Below, in pieces: positions 7,536-15,114 of a stretch of 36,396 bases of DNA. Where the stretch lies: contig JAAVFK010000018.1 of NCBI GenBank assembly GCA_014800785.1, positions 260,019 to 296,414 on the forward strand. Direction: 5' to 3'. The DNA is from Bacteroidales bacterium (lineage in GTDB: Bacteria > Bacteroidota > Bacteroidia > Bacteroidales > Muribaculaceae). Position 1 is the first letter of the stretch; every line of letters begins with the position of its first letter. The notes beneath the pieces are model-generated. The model made no database searches. It had not been told where the DNA came from and saw only the letters and a program-made list of their open reading frames with translations. The translations under genes were made by a program, and so were the position numbers.

Positions 7536-7622
7536 AATTGTTTCTCCTTGTTTTTGTACGCCTGTTTTTCGCGTCATTGGCCCGGGGTGGAGGGCTTCTG
7601 ATGAAAAACGTCGGCACACCGG

Positions 7623-7653
7623 TTTGCCGTCTGAATTTTTTTTTCTACTTTTG
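7623..7653 (+). promoter_or_regulatory. Plus-strand promoter toward pdxJ
   Basis: TTTG at 7623-7626, a 19-bp spacer and TACTTTTG at 7646-7653 match the Bacteroidetes consensus. Transcription would start near 7657, about 200 nt upstream of the pdxJ ATG. Confidence 0.7.
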
Positions 7654-7720
7654 CTGTCGGAATCGGGCATTTAGGGCCATGATTCCTGAAAATCAAGACT
7701 CGCAGAGGCAAACGAAACGT

Positions 7721-7753
7721 CAAAGATACAAATTTCGTGCCGATTATTCGCAA
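7721..7753 (-). promoter_or_regulatory. Minus-strand promoter toward the CBS-ACT gene
   Basis: On the minus strand a TATCTTTG -7 box lies at 7728-7721, with TTG at 7753-7751 and a 22-bp spacer, slightly longer than usual. The transcript would begin near 7716 and overlap the start of the opposing pdxJ transcript. Confidence 0.5.
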
Positions 7754-7855
7754 GTCTTAATATTTTTAACTAAAACGCTGTTTCCAACCATTTGGTTGTG
7801 AGGAGACGGTCGTTTATCTCTCCATAAAAAACAAGTATCTCTCCCTAAACAAGCC

Positions 7856-8569
7856 ATGACAAGACTTAGTGTCAACATAAACAAGGTCGCCACGCTGCGC
7901 AACGCACGCGGCGAGAACAATCCCGACGTCGTGCGCTTCGCGCTCGACTGCGAGCGCTTCGGCGCCGAGGGAATCACTGTCCATCCGCGTCCCGACGAGC
8001 GCCACATCACCCGCGCCGACGTCGCCGCGCTCAAGCCGGTGCTCACCACAGAATTCAACATCGAAGGCTACCCCTCCGAAGAGTTCATCGAGCTCGTCTG
8101 CCGCACTCTCCCGGCGCAGGTGACGCTTGTTCCCGACCCGCCGGGTGCCCTCACCTCCTCAGCCGGATGGGATGTCCGCGCCAACGCCGACTTCCTGCGT
8201 GATGTCGTCAGCCGGTTCAAGGACAACGGAATCCGCGTCTCGATCTTCGTGGCCGCTGATCCGGACCAGGTCCGCGCCGCGGCCGAAGTGGGAGCCGACC
8301 GTGTGGAGCTCTACACGAAACCCTATGCCGACAACTATGCCAAGGATCGCGAGGGCGCCGTGGCCCCCTTTGTCGAGGCCTCACGCACGGCGCTCGAATG
8401 TGGACTCGGCCTCAACGCCGGACATGACCTCAGCCTCGAGAACCTCGCCTATCTCAAGGCGAGTCTCCCCCTCCTCGACGAGGTCAGCATCGGGCACGCA
8501 CTCATCTGCGACGCTCTCTATCTGGGAATCGAACGCACGATCCGCGAATATCTCGACTGCCTGAAATAA
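7856..8569 (+). CDS. pdxJ: Pyridoxine 5'-phosphate synthase
   Basis: PdxJ condenses 3-amino-2-oxopropyl phosphate with deoxyxylulose 5-phosphate, the last ring-forming step of de novo vitamin B6 synthesis. The 237-residue TIM-barrel protein starts [17 protein letters not shown] and carries [28 protein letters not shown] and [13 protein letters not shown], all family hallmarks. The length is normal. The exbBD/tonB genes follow 110 bp downstream with no terminator between, so they may share a transcript. No other vitamin B6 gene is in the window. Confidence 0.97.
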   Translation: MTRLSVNINKVATLRNARGENNPDVVRFALDCERFGAEGITVHPRPDERHITRADVAALKPVLTTEFNIEGYPSEEFIELVCRTLPAQVTLVPDPPGALTSSAGWDVRANADFLRDVVSRFKDNGIRVSIFVAADPDQVRAAAEVGADRVELYTKPYADNYAKDREGAVAPFVEASRTALECGLGLNAGHDLSLENLAYLKASLPLLDEVSIGHALICDALYLGIERTIREYLDCLK

Positions 8570-8637
8570 CCGGAAGCAGCCGATCCCATACCGGATCCAA
8601 GCCGGATGCACCCGGAAGCGGCCGGATCCATACCGGA
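8570..8637. repeat. Imperfect direct repeat between pdxJ and exbB
   Basis: Two 26-bp copies begin CCGGAAGC and end ATACCGGA, at 8570-8595 and 8612-8637, with a 42-bp period and a few mismatches. Additional CCGGA/CCGGAT words lie between and after them. The array starts immediately after the pdxJ stop. Confidence 0.7.
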
Positions 8638-8679
8638 CGCTCACCGGAACAAAAACATACCTAATTCTTTCAGTTTAAA

Positions 8680-9306
8680 ATGAAAACGCTCTCATTCTGG
8701 TCGCTCGTGGTCGACGGCGGCTACATCATGATTCCCATCGCCATCCTGCTGGTGGTGGCCATATACATCTTCATCGAACGCTGTATCGTGATCTCCCGCG
8801 CGTCGAAAGACGATCCGACATTCATGAACCGTATCCGCGACTACATCCACGAGGGAGACCTCGAGAACGCAGAGCGTCTGTGCAAGAAGACCGACACGCC
8901 CTACTCACGTCTGATACTCAAGGGTGTCACCCGTATCGGACGTCCGATGAACGACGTACTCGTAGCCATCGAGAACGAGGGCAACATAGAGGTCGCCAAT
9001 CTCGGCCGCGGATTCACATGGCTCTCCACGACAGCCGCCGGAGCCCCGATGCTCGGCTTCCTCGGAACCGTCGTCGGCATGATCGAAGCCTTCTTCTCGC
9101 TTGAGAAAGCCGGAACGAGCGCCAACATAACCGTGCTGGCCGGAGGTATCTATCAGGCACTGGTGACCACCGTGGCCGGTCTGATCGTCGGCATCGTGGC
9201 CCTGTTCGCCTACAACTATCTGGTTTCGCGTGTGAACCGTGTGATGGCCAACCTCGAGACCAAAACGATGGAATTCATGGATCTGCTCAACGAGCCTACA
9301 AAATAA
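8680..9306 (+). CDS. exbB: MotA/TolQ/ExbB proton channel family protein
   Basis: The 208-residue protein is the ExbB-type stator of a TonB energy-transduction complex in the inner membrane. It has an N-terminal membrane helix (IMIPIAILLVVAIYIFIERC, about residues 16-35), a cytoplasmic segment, and two further membrane helices around APMLGFLGTVVGMIEAFF (about 123-140) and ALVTTVAGLIVGIVALFA (about 160-180). The GFLGTVVGM and TTVAGLIVGI stretches are diagnostic. It is followed after 7 bp by exbD and then a TonB-like gene, so the three form an operon that would power outer-membrane TonB-dependent transporters. Confidence 0.93.
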   Translation: MKTLSFWSLVVDGGYIMIPIAILLVVAIYIFIERCIVISRASKDDPTFMNRIRDYIHEGDLENAERLCKKTDTPYSRLILKGVTRIGRPMNDVLVAIENEGNIEVANLGRGFTWLSTTAAGAPMLGFLGTVVGMIEAFFSLEKAGTSANITVLAGGIYQALVTTVAGLIVGIVALFAYNYLVSRVNRVMANLETKTMEFMDLLNEPTK

Positions 9307-9313
9307 TCCGCTC

Positions 9314-9751
9314 ATGGCTCTAAAGAGACCCTTTCAGAGGCTCGAGACCTTCTCGATGTCCTCGATGACCGACGTTATCTTCCTGCTGCTGATCTTCTTC
9401 ATGGTCACCTCGACCCTGATCTTCCCGGCGGCGATAGACGTCGATCTTCCCCAAAGCTCCGAACAGACCTCAGAGAAGCCTCTGACAGAGGTCTACATCG
9501 ACTCGGTGGCAAACTATTACCTTGTCGCTGACAGGACCGACACCGCCCAATCGCGCCAGCGTCCCGTCAACGAGGAGGAGCTGATCGTGGCTCTCCACCA
9601 GCTCCAGACGCAGGACTCAACCCGCACCATCGCCCTCTATGCCGATGAACGCGTGGAGTATGGCCATGTCGTGAAAGTCCTTGACATGGCGGCGCGCAAC
9701 CGACTGAAAATGGTACTGGCCACCAAGGCCGCAAGCCAACCCAAGAACTGA
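9314..9751 (+). CDS. exbD: ExbD/TolR family protein
   Basis: The 145-residue protein has one N-terminal membrane helix and a periplasmic domain. The key motif MTDVIFLLLIFFM is present (residues about 18-30), with the Asp that carries protons in the ExbBD channel. The C-terminal half (VALHQLQTQDSTRTIALYADERVEYGHVVKVLDMA) is the usual ExbD periplasmic fold. It starts 7 bp after exbB and ends 6 bp before the TonB-like gene. Confidence 0.93.
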   Translation: MALKRPFQRLETFSMSSMTDVIFLLLIFFMVTSTLIFPAAIDVDLPQSSEQTSEKPLTEVYIDSVANYYLVADRTDTAQSRQRPVNEEELIVALHQLQTQDSTRTIALYADERVEYGHVVKVLDMAARNRLKMVLATKAASQPKN

Positions 9752-9757
9752 CCGAAG

Positions 9758-10492
9758 ATGAACAGGCAGAAGAAAGATTCGATTATCGCCGCGGCGATCA
9801 CCATGGGGGTGGTCGGCGTCATTCTGCTTGTGCTATTTCTCGGCGGTTTCCCCTACAACGATCCTCCGTTGGCCGAGGCCTCTATTCCGGAACTGATGCC
9901 TATAGATCCCGACGAGGAGCTTTTCATAGCCCCCGACATGATTCAGGATGCCGGCGAACCTGAGGCGACGGCCGATGCCGAGCCCTCGCCCGTGGCCGAA
10001 GGCGTCGAAGATGCTAAGTCCACCCCCGAGCCCAAGCCGGAGGCTCAGACTGCCCTGGCCACTGAGAAACCGTCGAAGACCAAGCTGAAAAAAGACAAGG
10101 AGAAGGCCGACACGAAACCGAAAGAGAAAGTCGACGCAGAGGCCGTCAACCGCGAACGCGAGAAAGCGGGCGAGAACGTGCGCAAGGGGTTCGCGAAACC
10201 CTCGTCGACTGCCGGATCCGGCGGTAGCGGGGTCGGTGTGGCCGGTTCGGCGCCGGGACGGCGCTTCCTGGGGTGTGACAAACCCGACATCGCCCTGCGC
10301 GAGCGGACGGTCGTAACCGTCTCGATGACAGTCGATGCCGACGGCCATGTGACCGCCGTCGGAGATGTCCGCGGAGGCACTCGCGAGATGCAGACAAAGT
10401 GCAAGGCCGCGGCATGGTCCGCGCGCTGGTCGGCCAAGAAAGGAGCCGCTCCCACACCGGCTACAATCACCTTCACCATCACCCCCCGCTGA
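9758..10492 (+). CDS. TonB-like energy transducer with divergent C-terminus
   Basis: The 244-residue protein has one N-terminal membrane helix (about 9-30), an acidic then Pro/Glu/Lys-rich periplasm-spanning linker (about 45-150, with KPEAQ, KTKLKKDKEKAD), a Gly/Ser hinge (STAGSGGSGVGVAGSAPG) and a C-terminal domain of about 75 residues. The C-terminal part keeps VSMTVDADGHV, like the TonB beta strand, but lacks the usual YP and SSG motifs. It has two Cys residues (LGCDKPD, TKCKAAA) that might form a disulfide. Position after exbBD supports a role in energising outer-membrane receptors; the divergence makes the partner uncertain. Confidence 0.82.
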   Translation: MNRQKKDSIIAAAITMGVVGVILLVLFLGGFPYNDPPLAEASIPELMPIDPDEELFIAPDMIQDAGEPEATADAEPSPVAEGVEDAKSTPEPKPEAQTALATEKPSKTKLKKDKEKADTKPKEKVDAEAVNREREKAGENVRKGFAKPSSTAGSGGSGVGVAGSAPGRRFLGCDKPDIALRERTVVTVSMTVDADGHVTAVGDVRGGTREMQTKCKAAAWSARWSAKKGAAPTPATITFTITPR

Positions 10493-10520
10493 GCGTAACC
10501 GAAAAAAATCGGCTGATTTC

Positions 10521-10551
10521 TTTGTGATTTCACGGAATTAAATTATTTTTG
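10521..10551 (+). promoter_or_regulatory. Promoter of the GatB/YqeY gene
   Basis: TTTG at 10521-10524, a 19-bp spacer and TATTTTTG at 10544-10551 match the Bacteroidetes promoter exactly. The start site would be near 10555, giving a leader of about 70 nt before the ATG at 10628. Confidence 0.82.
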
Positions 10552-10627
10552 CGTGTTATAAAAACATAGGGCGTATTGTGTCCGTATGCGGACAGCAAAC
10601 TCCCCGACAACAAAGAAAGTCAAGACA

Positions 10628-11083
10628 ATGAGCCTTTTCGACACAATAAGCAACGATATCCAGCAGGCCATGAAGGCCCGCGAAAAAGTACGTCTCGAAG
10701 CACTCCGCGGAGTCAAGAAAGAGTTTCTCGAAGCCAAGTCGGCGCCGGGCGCCGGCGGTGAGCTCAGCGACGAGAACGCTCTGAAGATCATCACCAAACT
10801 CGTCAAGCAGCGTCGAGAAAGCGCACGTATCTACGAAGAGAACAACCGCCCCGAGCTCGCAGCCAACGAGCTGGCCGAGGCCGCAGTGATCGAAGAGTAT
10901 CTCCCCAAACAGCTTTCACCCGAAGAGATCGAGACCGAGGTCCGCGCAATTGTGGCCGAGACCGGTGCCGAGGGCCCCAAGGATATGGGCAAGGTGATGA
11001 AAGTCGCCACCAAGCAATTCGCAGGCCGTGCCGACGGACGCGCCGTGTCCGACACCGTGAAACGCGTCCTCTCCTCCCTCTGA
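10628..11083 (+). CDS. GatB/YqeY domain-containing protein
   Basis: The 151-residue protein is a stand-alone YqeY-type protein related to the tail domain of GatB, the tRNA-dependent amidotransferase subunit. Typical features are MSLFDTISNDIQQAMKAREK at the start, then RLEALRGVKKEFLEAKS, KQRRESARIYEENNRPELA and EEYLPKQLSPEEIE. The start at 10628 fits the family N-terminus; an in-frame ATG at 10586 would add 14 non-conserved residues. Its exact role is unknown; the fold suggests tRNA binding. It lies directly upstream of serS (40 bp gap). Confidence 0.92.
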   Translation: MSLFDTISNDIQQAMKAREKVRLEALRGVKKEFLEAKSAPGAGGELSDENALKIITKLVKQRRESARIYEENNRPELAANELAEAAVIEEYLPKQLSPEEIETEVRAIVAETGAEGPKDMGKVMKVATKQFAGRADGRAVSDTVKRVLSSL

Positions 11084-11123
11084 TCCCCTACCCCCGAAAA
11101 GTAAAAACATACAGAACCAGACA

Positions 11124-12395
11124 ATGCTTACCCTCCAGTTCATCAAGGCAGACCCCGACTTCGTGATCAAACGCCTTGCCGTCAAAGGTTTCGACGGCTC
11201 CAAAGTGATCGCCGACATTCTTGAAATCGACGCGGAACGCCGTCGCCTCCAGCAGAAGACCGATTCCGACCAGTCGGAGCTCAAGAAACTCGCCGCCTCT
11301 ATCGGTGCCCTGATGAAAGAGGGTAAACGTGAGGAGGCCGAGGCAGCAAAGGCCCGTGTCGCTGAAATCAAAGGAGCGACAGCCTCTCTTCAGGATCGCC
11401 TGGCCGAGTGCGAGCGTCGCCAGACGGAGCTTCTGCTGACCGTCCCCAACGTTCCCTGTGCCGACGTTCCCGAAGGCCTGACAGCCGAGGACAATGTCGT
11501 CGAACTGACCGGCGGCCCGATGCCCGAACTCGGTCCCGACGCACTCCCCCACTGGGAACTTGCAAAGAAATATAACCTGATCGACTTCGAACTCGGCGTG
11601 AAGGTGACCGGCGCCGGCTTCCCCTTCTATATCGGCAAAGGCGCACGCCTCCAGCGCGCACTGATCCAGTTCTTCCTTGACGAAGGCTCGAAGGCGGGCT
11701 ATGTCGAGGTCGAACCCCCGTTCGTTGTGAACGCCGCCTCCGGCTACGGAACCGGCCAGCTCCCCGACAAGGAGGGCCAGATGTATCATGTGACCGAAGA
11801 CGACTTCTATCTGATCCCGACCGCCGAGGTACCCGTCACCAACATGTATCGCGACGTGATCATCCCCGCCGCCGACCTGCCCAAGAAGAACTGCGCATAC
11901 AGCCCCTGCTGGCGCCGCGAAGCCGGAAGCTACGGCAAGGATGTCCGCGGCCTCAACCGTCTCCACCAGTTCGACAAGGTCGAGATCGTCCGCATCGAGA
12001 AACCCGAGAACTCATACGCCGCCCTCGAGGAGATGAAAGACCACGTTCGCGGTCTGCTTGAGAAGCTCGGTCTTCCCTGGCATATCCTCCGCCTCTGTGG
12101 CGGCGACATGTCGTTCACGTCGGCCATCACCTTCGACTTCGAGGTGTGGAGCGCCGCCCAGAAACGCTGGCTCGAGGTCTCGTCTGTCTCCAACTTCGAG
12201 AACTATCAGGCCAACCGTCTGAAATGTCGCTATCGCGACGAGAACAAGAAGATCCAACTCTGTCATACCCTCAACGGCTCTGCCCTCGCCCTGCCGCGAA
12301 TCGTCGCCGCTCTGCTCGAGAACAACCAGACGCCCGAGGGAATCGTCATACCCGAATGCCTGCGTAAATACACCGGCTTCGACATAATCAACTGA
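11124..12395 (+). CDS. serS: Seryl-tRNA synthetase
   Basis: The 423-residue class II synthetase attaches serine to tRNA-Ser (and tRNA-Sec where present). The N-terminal 100 residues form the long antiparallel coiled-coil arm (ADILEIDAERRRLQQKTD to TASLQDRLAECERRQTELL). Motif 2 is seen in CWRREAGSYGKDVRGLNRLHQF, and motif 3 in LNGSALALPRIVAALLENNQ. The length is normal for the standard bacterial form. The pseudokinase gene begins 7 bp after its stop, indicating co-transcription. Confidence 0.97.
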   Translation: MLTLQFIKADPDFVIKRLAVKGFDGSKVIADILEIDAERRRLQQKTDSDQSELKKLAASIGALMKEGKREEAEAAKARVAEIKGATASLQDRLAECERRQTELLLTVPNVPCADVPEGLTAEDNVVELTGGPMPELGPDALPHWELAKKYNLIDFELGVKVTGAGFPFYIGKGARLQRALIQFFLDEGSKAGYVEVEPPFVVNAASGYGTGQLPDKEGQMYHVTEDDFYLIPTAEVPVTNMYRDVIIPAADLPKKNCAYSPCWRREAGSYGKDVRGLNRLHQFDKVEIVRIEKPENSYAALEEMKDHVRGLLEKLGLPWHILRLCGGDMSFTSAITFDFEVWSAAQKRWLEVSSVSNFENYQANRLKCRYRDENKKIQLCHTLNGSALALPRIVAALLENNQTPEGIVIPECLRKYTGFDIIN

Positions 12396-12402
12396 ACCAC
12401 CG

Positions 12403-13167
12403 ATGAGCTATATCAGTAAAGAGGAGAAAAAAATCCCGATCGACGACCCGTCGGGAAAATGGTCCGACCTCACACTCCTTCCGGAGTGGGAAGAGGAGTT
12501 CTATGACGTCTACACGGTCAAGAAACATGGCAAGTGGGTGATGATCAAGGCGCTGAAGAAACAGTATGCCGACAACCCCAACTACCGCGATATGATCGAG
12601 AAGGAGTTCGACACACGCTATAACCTCGCTCACGCGAATATCGTGATGATCAACGACTTTGAAGAGATTCCCGGGGTAGGCCGCGCTATCGTGACCGACG
12701 ATGCCTACGGCTATTCGCTCCGCAGACTGATAGATGAGAAACGTCTGACTCCCCAGATCGTACACCGCCTTGAGACCCAGCTTCTCGACGCCATGCAGTA
12801 TATCCAGGAGAACCACATCGTTCATCATCCGATCACACCCGAGGTGATAATCTTCACTGAATACACCCAGAACCTGAAGCTTATCAACGTCGGATATGAC
12901 CATAGCTCACAGCTCTCGGTCCAGGACACCAAGAACGACATCCAGAGCTTCGGCAAGGTGATGAACGAGGTGCTCGACAATCTTCCGACCTCGCTCCCGA
13001 AACTGCGCCGCATCGCACGCAAAGCCGAAGACCCCGAAGGCCCCTACGACACCGTGGCCGACCTTCAGCTCGCCCTCGAACGCCGGCGTTCGAGCTCGAT
13101 CTACATCTGGCTCTGCTGCTTCATCGTGGTCATGCTCGGCCTGCTGATCTGGCTCGAGCTCCGTTGA
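12403..13167 (+). CDS. Membrane-anchored pseudokinase (protein kinase-like)
   Basis: The 254-residue protein has a eukaryotic-type kinase fold but has lost its catalytic residues. The beta-3 Lys is kept (IKAL, K49) and a Glu is available for the alpha-C salt bridge (E66/E68). The HRD motif reads HHP (141-143) with no Asn following, and the DFG motif reads NVG (162-164), so neither catalytic nor metal-binding Asp remains. The alpha-F region resembles kinases (DIQSFGKVMNEVL, 179-191). A single C-terminal membrane helix (about 233-250) anchors it with the kinase-like domain in the cytoplasm. Seven bp after serS, it may be a scaffold or nucleotide sensor; the role is unknown. Confidence 0.8.
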   Translation: MSYISKEEKKIPIDDPSGKWSDLTLLPEWEEEFYDVYTVKKHGKWVMIKALKKQYADNPNYRDMIEKEFDTRYNLAHANIVMINDFEEIPGVGRAIVTDDAYGYSLRRLIDEKRLTPQIVHRLETQLLDAMQYIQENHIVHHPITPEVIIFTEYTQNLKLINVGYDHSSQLSVQDTKNDIQSFGKVMNEVLDNLPTSLPKLRRIARKAEDPEGPYDTVADLQLALERRRSSSIYIWLCCFIVVMLGLLIWLELR

Positions 13168-13231
13168 CGGTGCTTTTCCGGAAAAAAGGGATTATTTCAG
13201 TCCCTGCAATGGTTTAACCAAATCCTAAGAC

Positions 13232-14362
13232 ATGTCTATCGAGATCCGACAGATTACCCCCACCCGGAGCGAACTCAAGAAGTTCGTTCAGTTCCAGATT
13301 GACCTGTATGAAGGGAACGCGTTCTTCGTGCCCCCGTTGATCTCGGACGATGTCAACACGCTCGACCCGCAGAAAAACCCTGCGTTCGACTTCACCGACG
13401 CCGCCTACTTCATGGCCTACCGTGACGGTAAACCCGTGGGGCGTATCGTCGGTATGATAAACCGTCAGGTTAACGAGAAACTCGGAGAGGCTGACGCACG
13501 CTTCGGCTGGATCGACTTCACCGACGACCCCGAAGTCTGCCGACTGCTTCTGAAGTCGGTCGAGGATTGGGCACGCTCAAAAGGGATGAAGAAGGTCGTG
13601 GGACCTCTCGGATTCTCCGACCTCGACTATGAGGGCACTCTGATCGAGGGCTTCGACGAGCTGAGCACGATGGCCACCATCTACAACTATCCCTACTACG
13701 GCCCACACATTGAGGCCGCAGGATATGAGAAGGAATCCGATTGGGTCGAATTCCTCATGGAGGTGCCCGCCGAGATGCCCGAGCGATACAACCGCGTCGC
13801 TGAGATCGTCAAGAACAAGCTCGGTCTGCGCGTGGTCAAATTCAACAACCGGAAGAAGATCAAGGATGCCTACGGACGCGCCATCTTCGAGCTGGTCAAC
13901 GAGTCGTACAAGGATCTCTATCAATATTCACCTCTTACAGACCGCCAGATCGACCACTACATCGATCTCTATCTCGGTCTGCTGAACCTCGATCTGGTCT
14001 GTCTGATCGTGGACAAGGAGGACACGCTCGTCGGAATCGGCATTGCGCTCCCCTCGATGAGCCGTGCGCTCCAGAAGTCGAAAGGAAAGATGTTCCCCTT
14101 CGGGTGGTATCACCTTCTGAAAGGTCTCAAGGGTAAGAACGACCGCGTCGACCTGCTCCTCGTAGCTATCCGTCCGGACCTCCAGAGCAAAGGTGCCAAC
14201 GCGCTAATATTCCAGGATCTAATCCCTCAGTTCCAGAAATACGGCTACAAGTACGCCGAGTCCAACCCTGAGATGGAGAGCAACGACAAGGTCCAGAACC
14301 AATGGACCATCTTCAATCCCAGACAGCATAAACGCCGCCGCTCCTACGCCAAGAAACTATGA
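13232..14362 (+). CDS. GNAT-like N-acetyltransferase family protein, 376 aa
   Basis: The protein resembles a large GNAT-like family common in Bacteroidetes. The N-terminal half holds IRQITPTRSELKKFVQF, FMAYRDGKPVGRIVGMINR, and FGWIDFTDD, the acetyltransferase-like strand pattern, then VVGPLGFSDLDYEGTLIEGF. The C-terminal half has a second GNAT-like segment with LLLVAIRPDLQSKGANALIFQDL, resembling the acetyl-CoA-binding turn. The very C-terminus is basic (RQHKRRRSYAKKL). The substrate is unknown. Its stop overlaps the menaquinone methyltransferase start (ATGA at 14359-14362), so translation of the two is probably coupled. Confidence 0.75.
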   Translation: MSIEIRQITPTRSELKKFVQFQIDLYEGNAFFVPPLISDDVNTLDPQKNPAFDFTDAAYFMAYRDGKPVGRIVGMINRQVNEKLGEADARFGWIDFTDDPEVCRLLLKSVEDWARSKGMKKVVGPLGFSDLDYEGTLIEGFDELSTMATIYNYPYYGPHIEAAGYEKESDWVEFLMEVPAEMPERYNRVAEIVKNKLGLRVVKFNNRKKIKDAYGRAIFELVNESYKDLYQYSPLTDRQIDHYIDLYLGLLNLDLVCLIVDKEDTLVGIGIALPSMSRALQKSKGKMFPFGWYHLLKGLKGKNDRVDLLLVAIRPDLQSKGANALIFQDLIPQFQKYGYKYAESNPEMESNDKVQNQWTIFNPRQHKRRRSYAKKL

Positions 14363-15114
14363 GCGAGAAAGTAGAGACTATCAAACCCTATGGCGCCGAG
14401 GGAACCGGGAAGGGAAAGGAGGTCGAGCAGATGTTCGACAACATCGCGCCTGCTTATGACTTCATGAATGCGGCGATGACCTTCGGACTCTGCCGCTCGT
14501 GGAGAGACACCGCTCTCAAGGCGGTCCGTTCGGGCGACTTCGCCCCGGAACGGATTCTTGACATCGCAACCGGCACGGGCGACGTCGCTCTTCGCCTCCA
14601 TGATCTCTACCCCTCCGCGCGGGTGACCGGCCTCGACCTCTCGGAAGGCATGCTGGCCGTAGCGCGCAAGAAACTCGACGGACGCGAGGGCCGGGAGCTG
14701 GTTGATTTCATCGCCGGCGACTCCCTCTCGCTCCCCTTCGCCGACAATGAGTTCGACCTGGTGACAGTCGCCTATGGCGTTCGCAATTTCAGCGATCTGG
14801 GCCGCGGCTACCGCGAGATGTTCCGCGTTCTGCGCCCCGGCGGGCGCCTCTGTGTGATCGAACTCTCGCGTCCCGTCAATCCGGTGCTTCTCGCCGGCTA
14901 CAGACTCTATTCCGAAACACTTATTCCTCTGACCGGGCGCCTCGTCTCACGCGACGCCCGCGCCTATTCATATCTGCCCGAAAGCATCGCCGCCTGTCCT
15001 CAGCGCGACGCGATGACAGCGCTGATGACCGACGCCGGCTTCTCCGGCGCGAGGTGGAAGTCGCTCACTTTCGGTAGCGTATGCTACTATATAGCCACCA
15101 AAACCAAAGAATGA
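14359..15114 (+). CDS. ubiE: Demethylmenaquinone methyltransferase
   Basis: The 251-residue SAM-dependent methyltransferase converts demethylmenaquinone to menaquinone, the respiratory quinone of anaerobic Bacteroidales (so menG is the equivalent name). The SAM site is ILDIATGTGDVALRL, and the family motif YGVRNFSDLGRGYREMFRVL is followed by RPGGRL. The N-terminus (VEQMFDNIAPAYDFMN) is also typical. It overlaps the GNAT-like gene upstream and the U32 gene downstream by ATGA each (14359-14362 and 15111-15114), so the three are tightly coupled. Confidence 0.95.
   Translation: MSEKVETIKPYGAEGTGKGKEVEQMFDNIAPAYDFMNAAMTFGLCRSWRDTALKAVRSGDFAPERILDIATGTGDVALRLHDLYPSARVTGLDLSEGMLAVARKKLDGREGRELVDFIAGDSLSLPFADNEFDLVTVAYGVRNFSDLGRGYREMFRVLRPGGRLCVIELSRPVNPVLLAGYRLYSETLIPLTGRLVSRDARAYSYLPESIAACPQRDAMTALMTDAGFSGARWKSLTFGSVCYYIATKTKE

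Larger units (their letters stand above)
7536..7855. other. Intergenic region between the CBS-ACT gene and pdxJ
   Basis: These 320 bp hold a Shine-Dalgarno for the CBS-ACT gene, a plus-strand promoter and a minus-strand promoter that face each other. A 40-codon open frame at 7679-7801 (plus) has no family match or RBS, and I do not call it. The AT content is high from 7630 to 7800. Confidence 0.6.

Noticed and set aside
7679-7801. 40-codon leader peptide before pdxJ
   Set aside because: No Shine-Dalgarno, no family resemblance and weak codon bias; mentioned only as a possibility with the facing promoters.
13170-13231. Terminator or promoter between the pseudokinase and GNAT-like genes
   Set aside because: Only a weak GGGA/TCCC pairing is seen, with no T run and no TAnnTTTG box.
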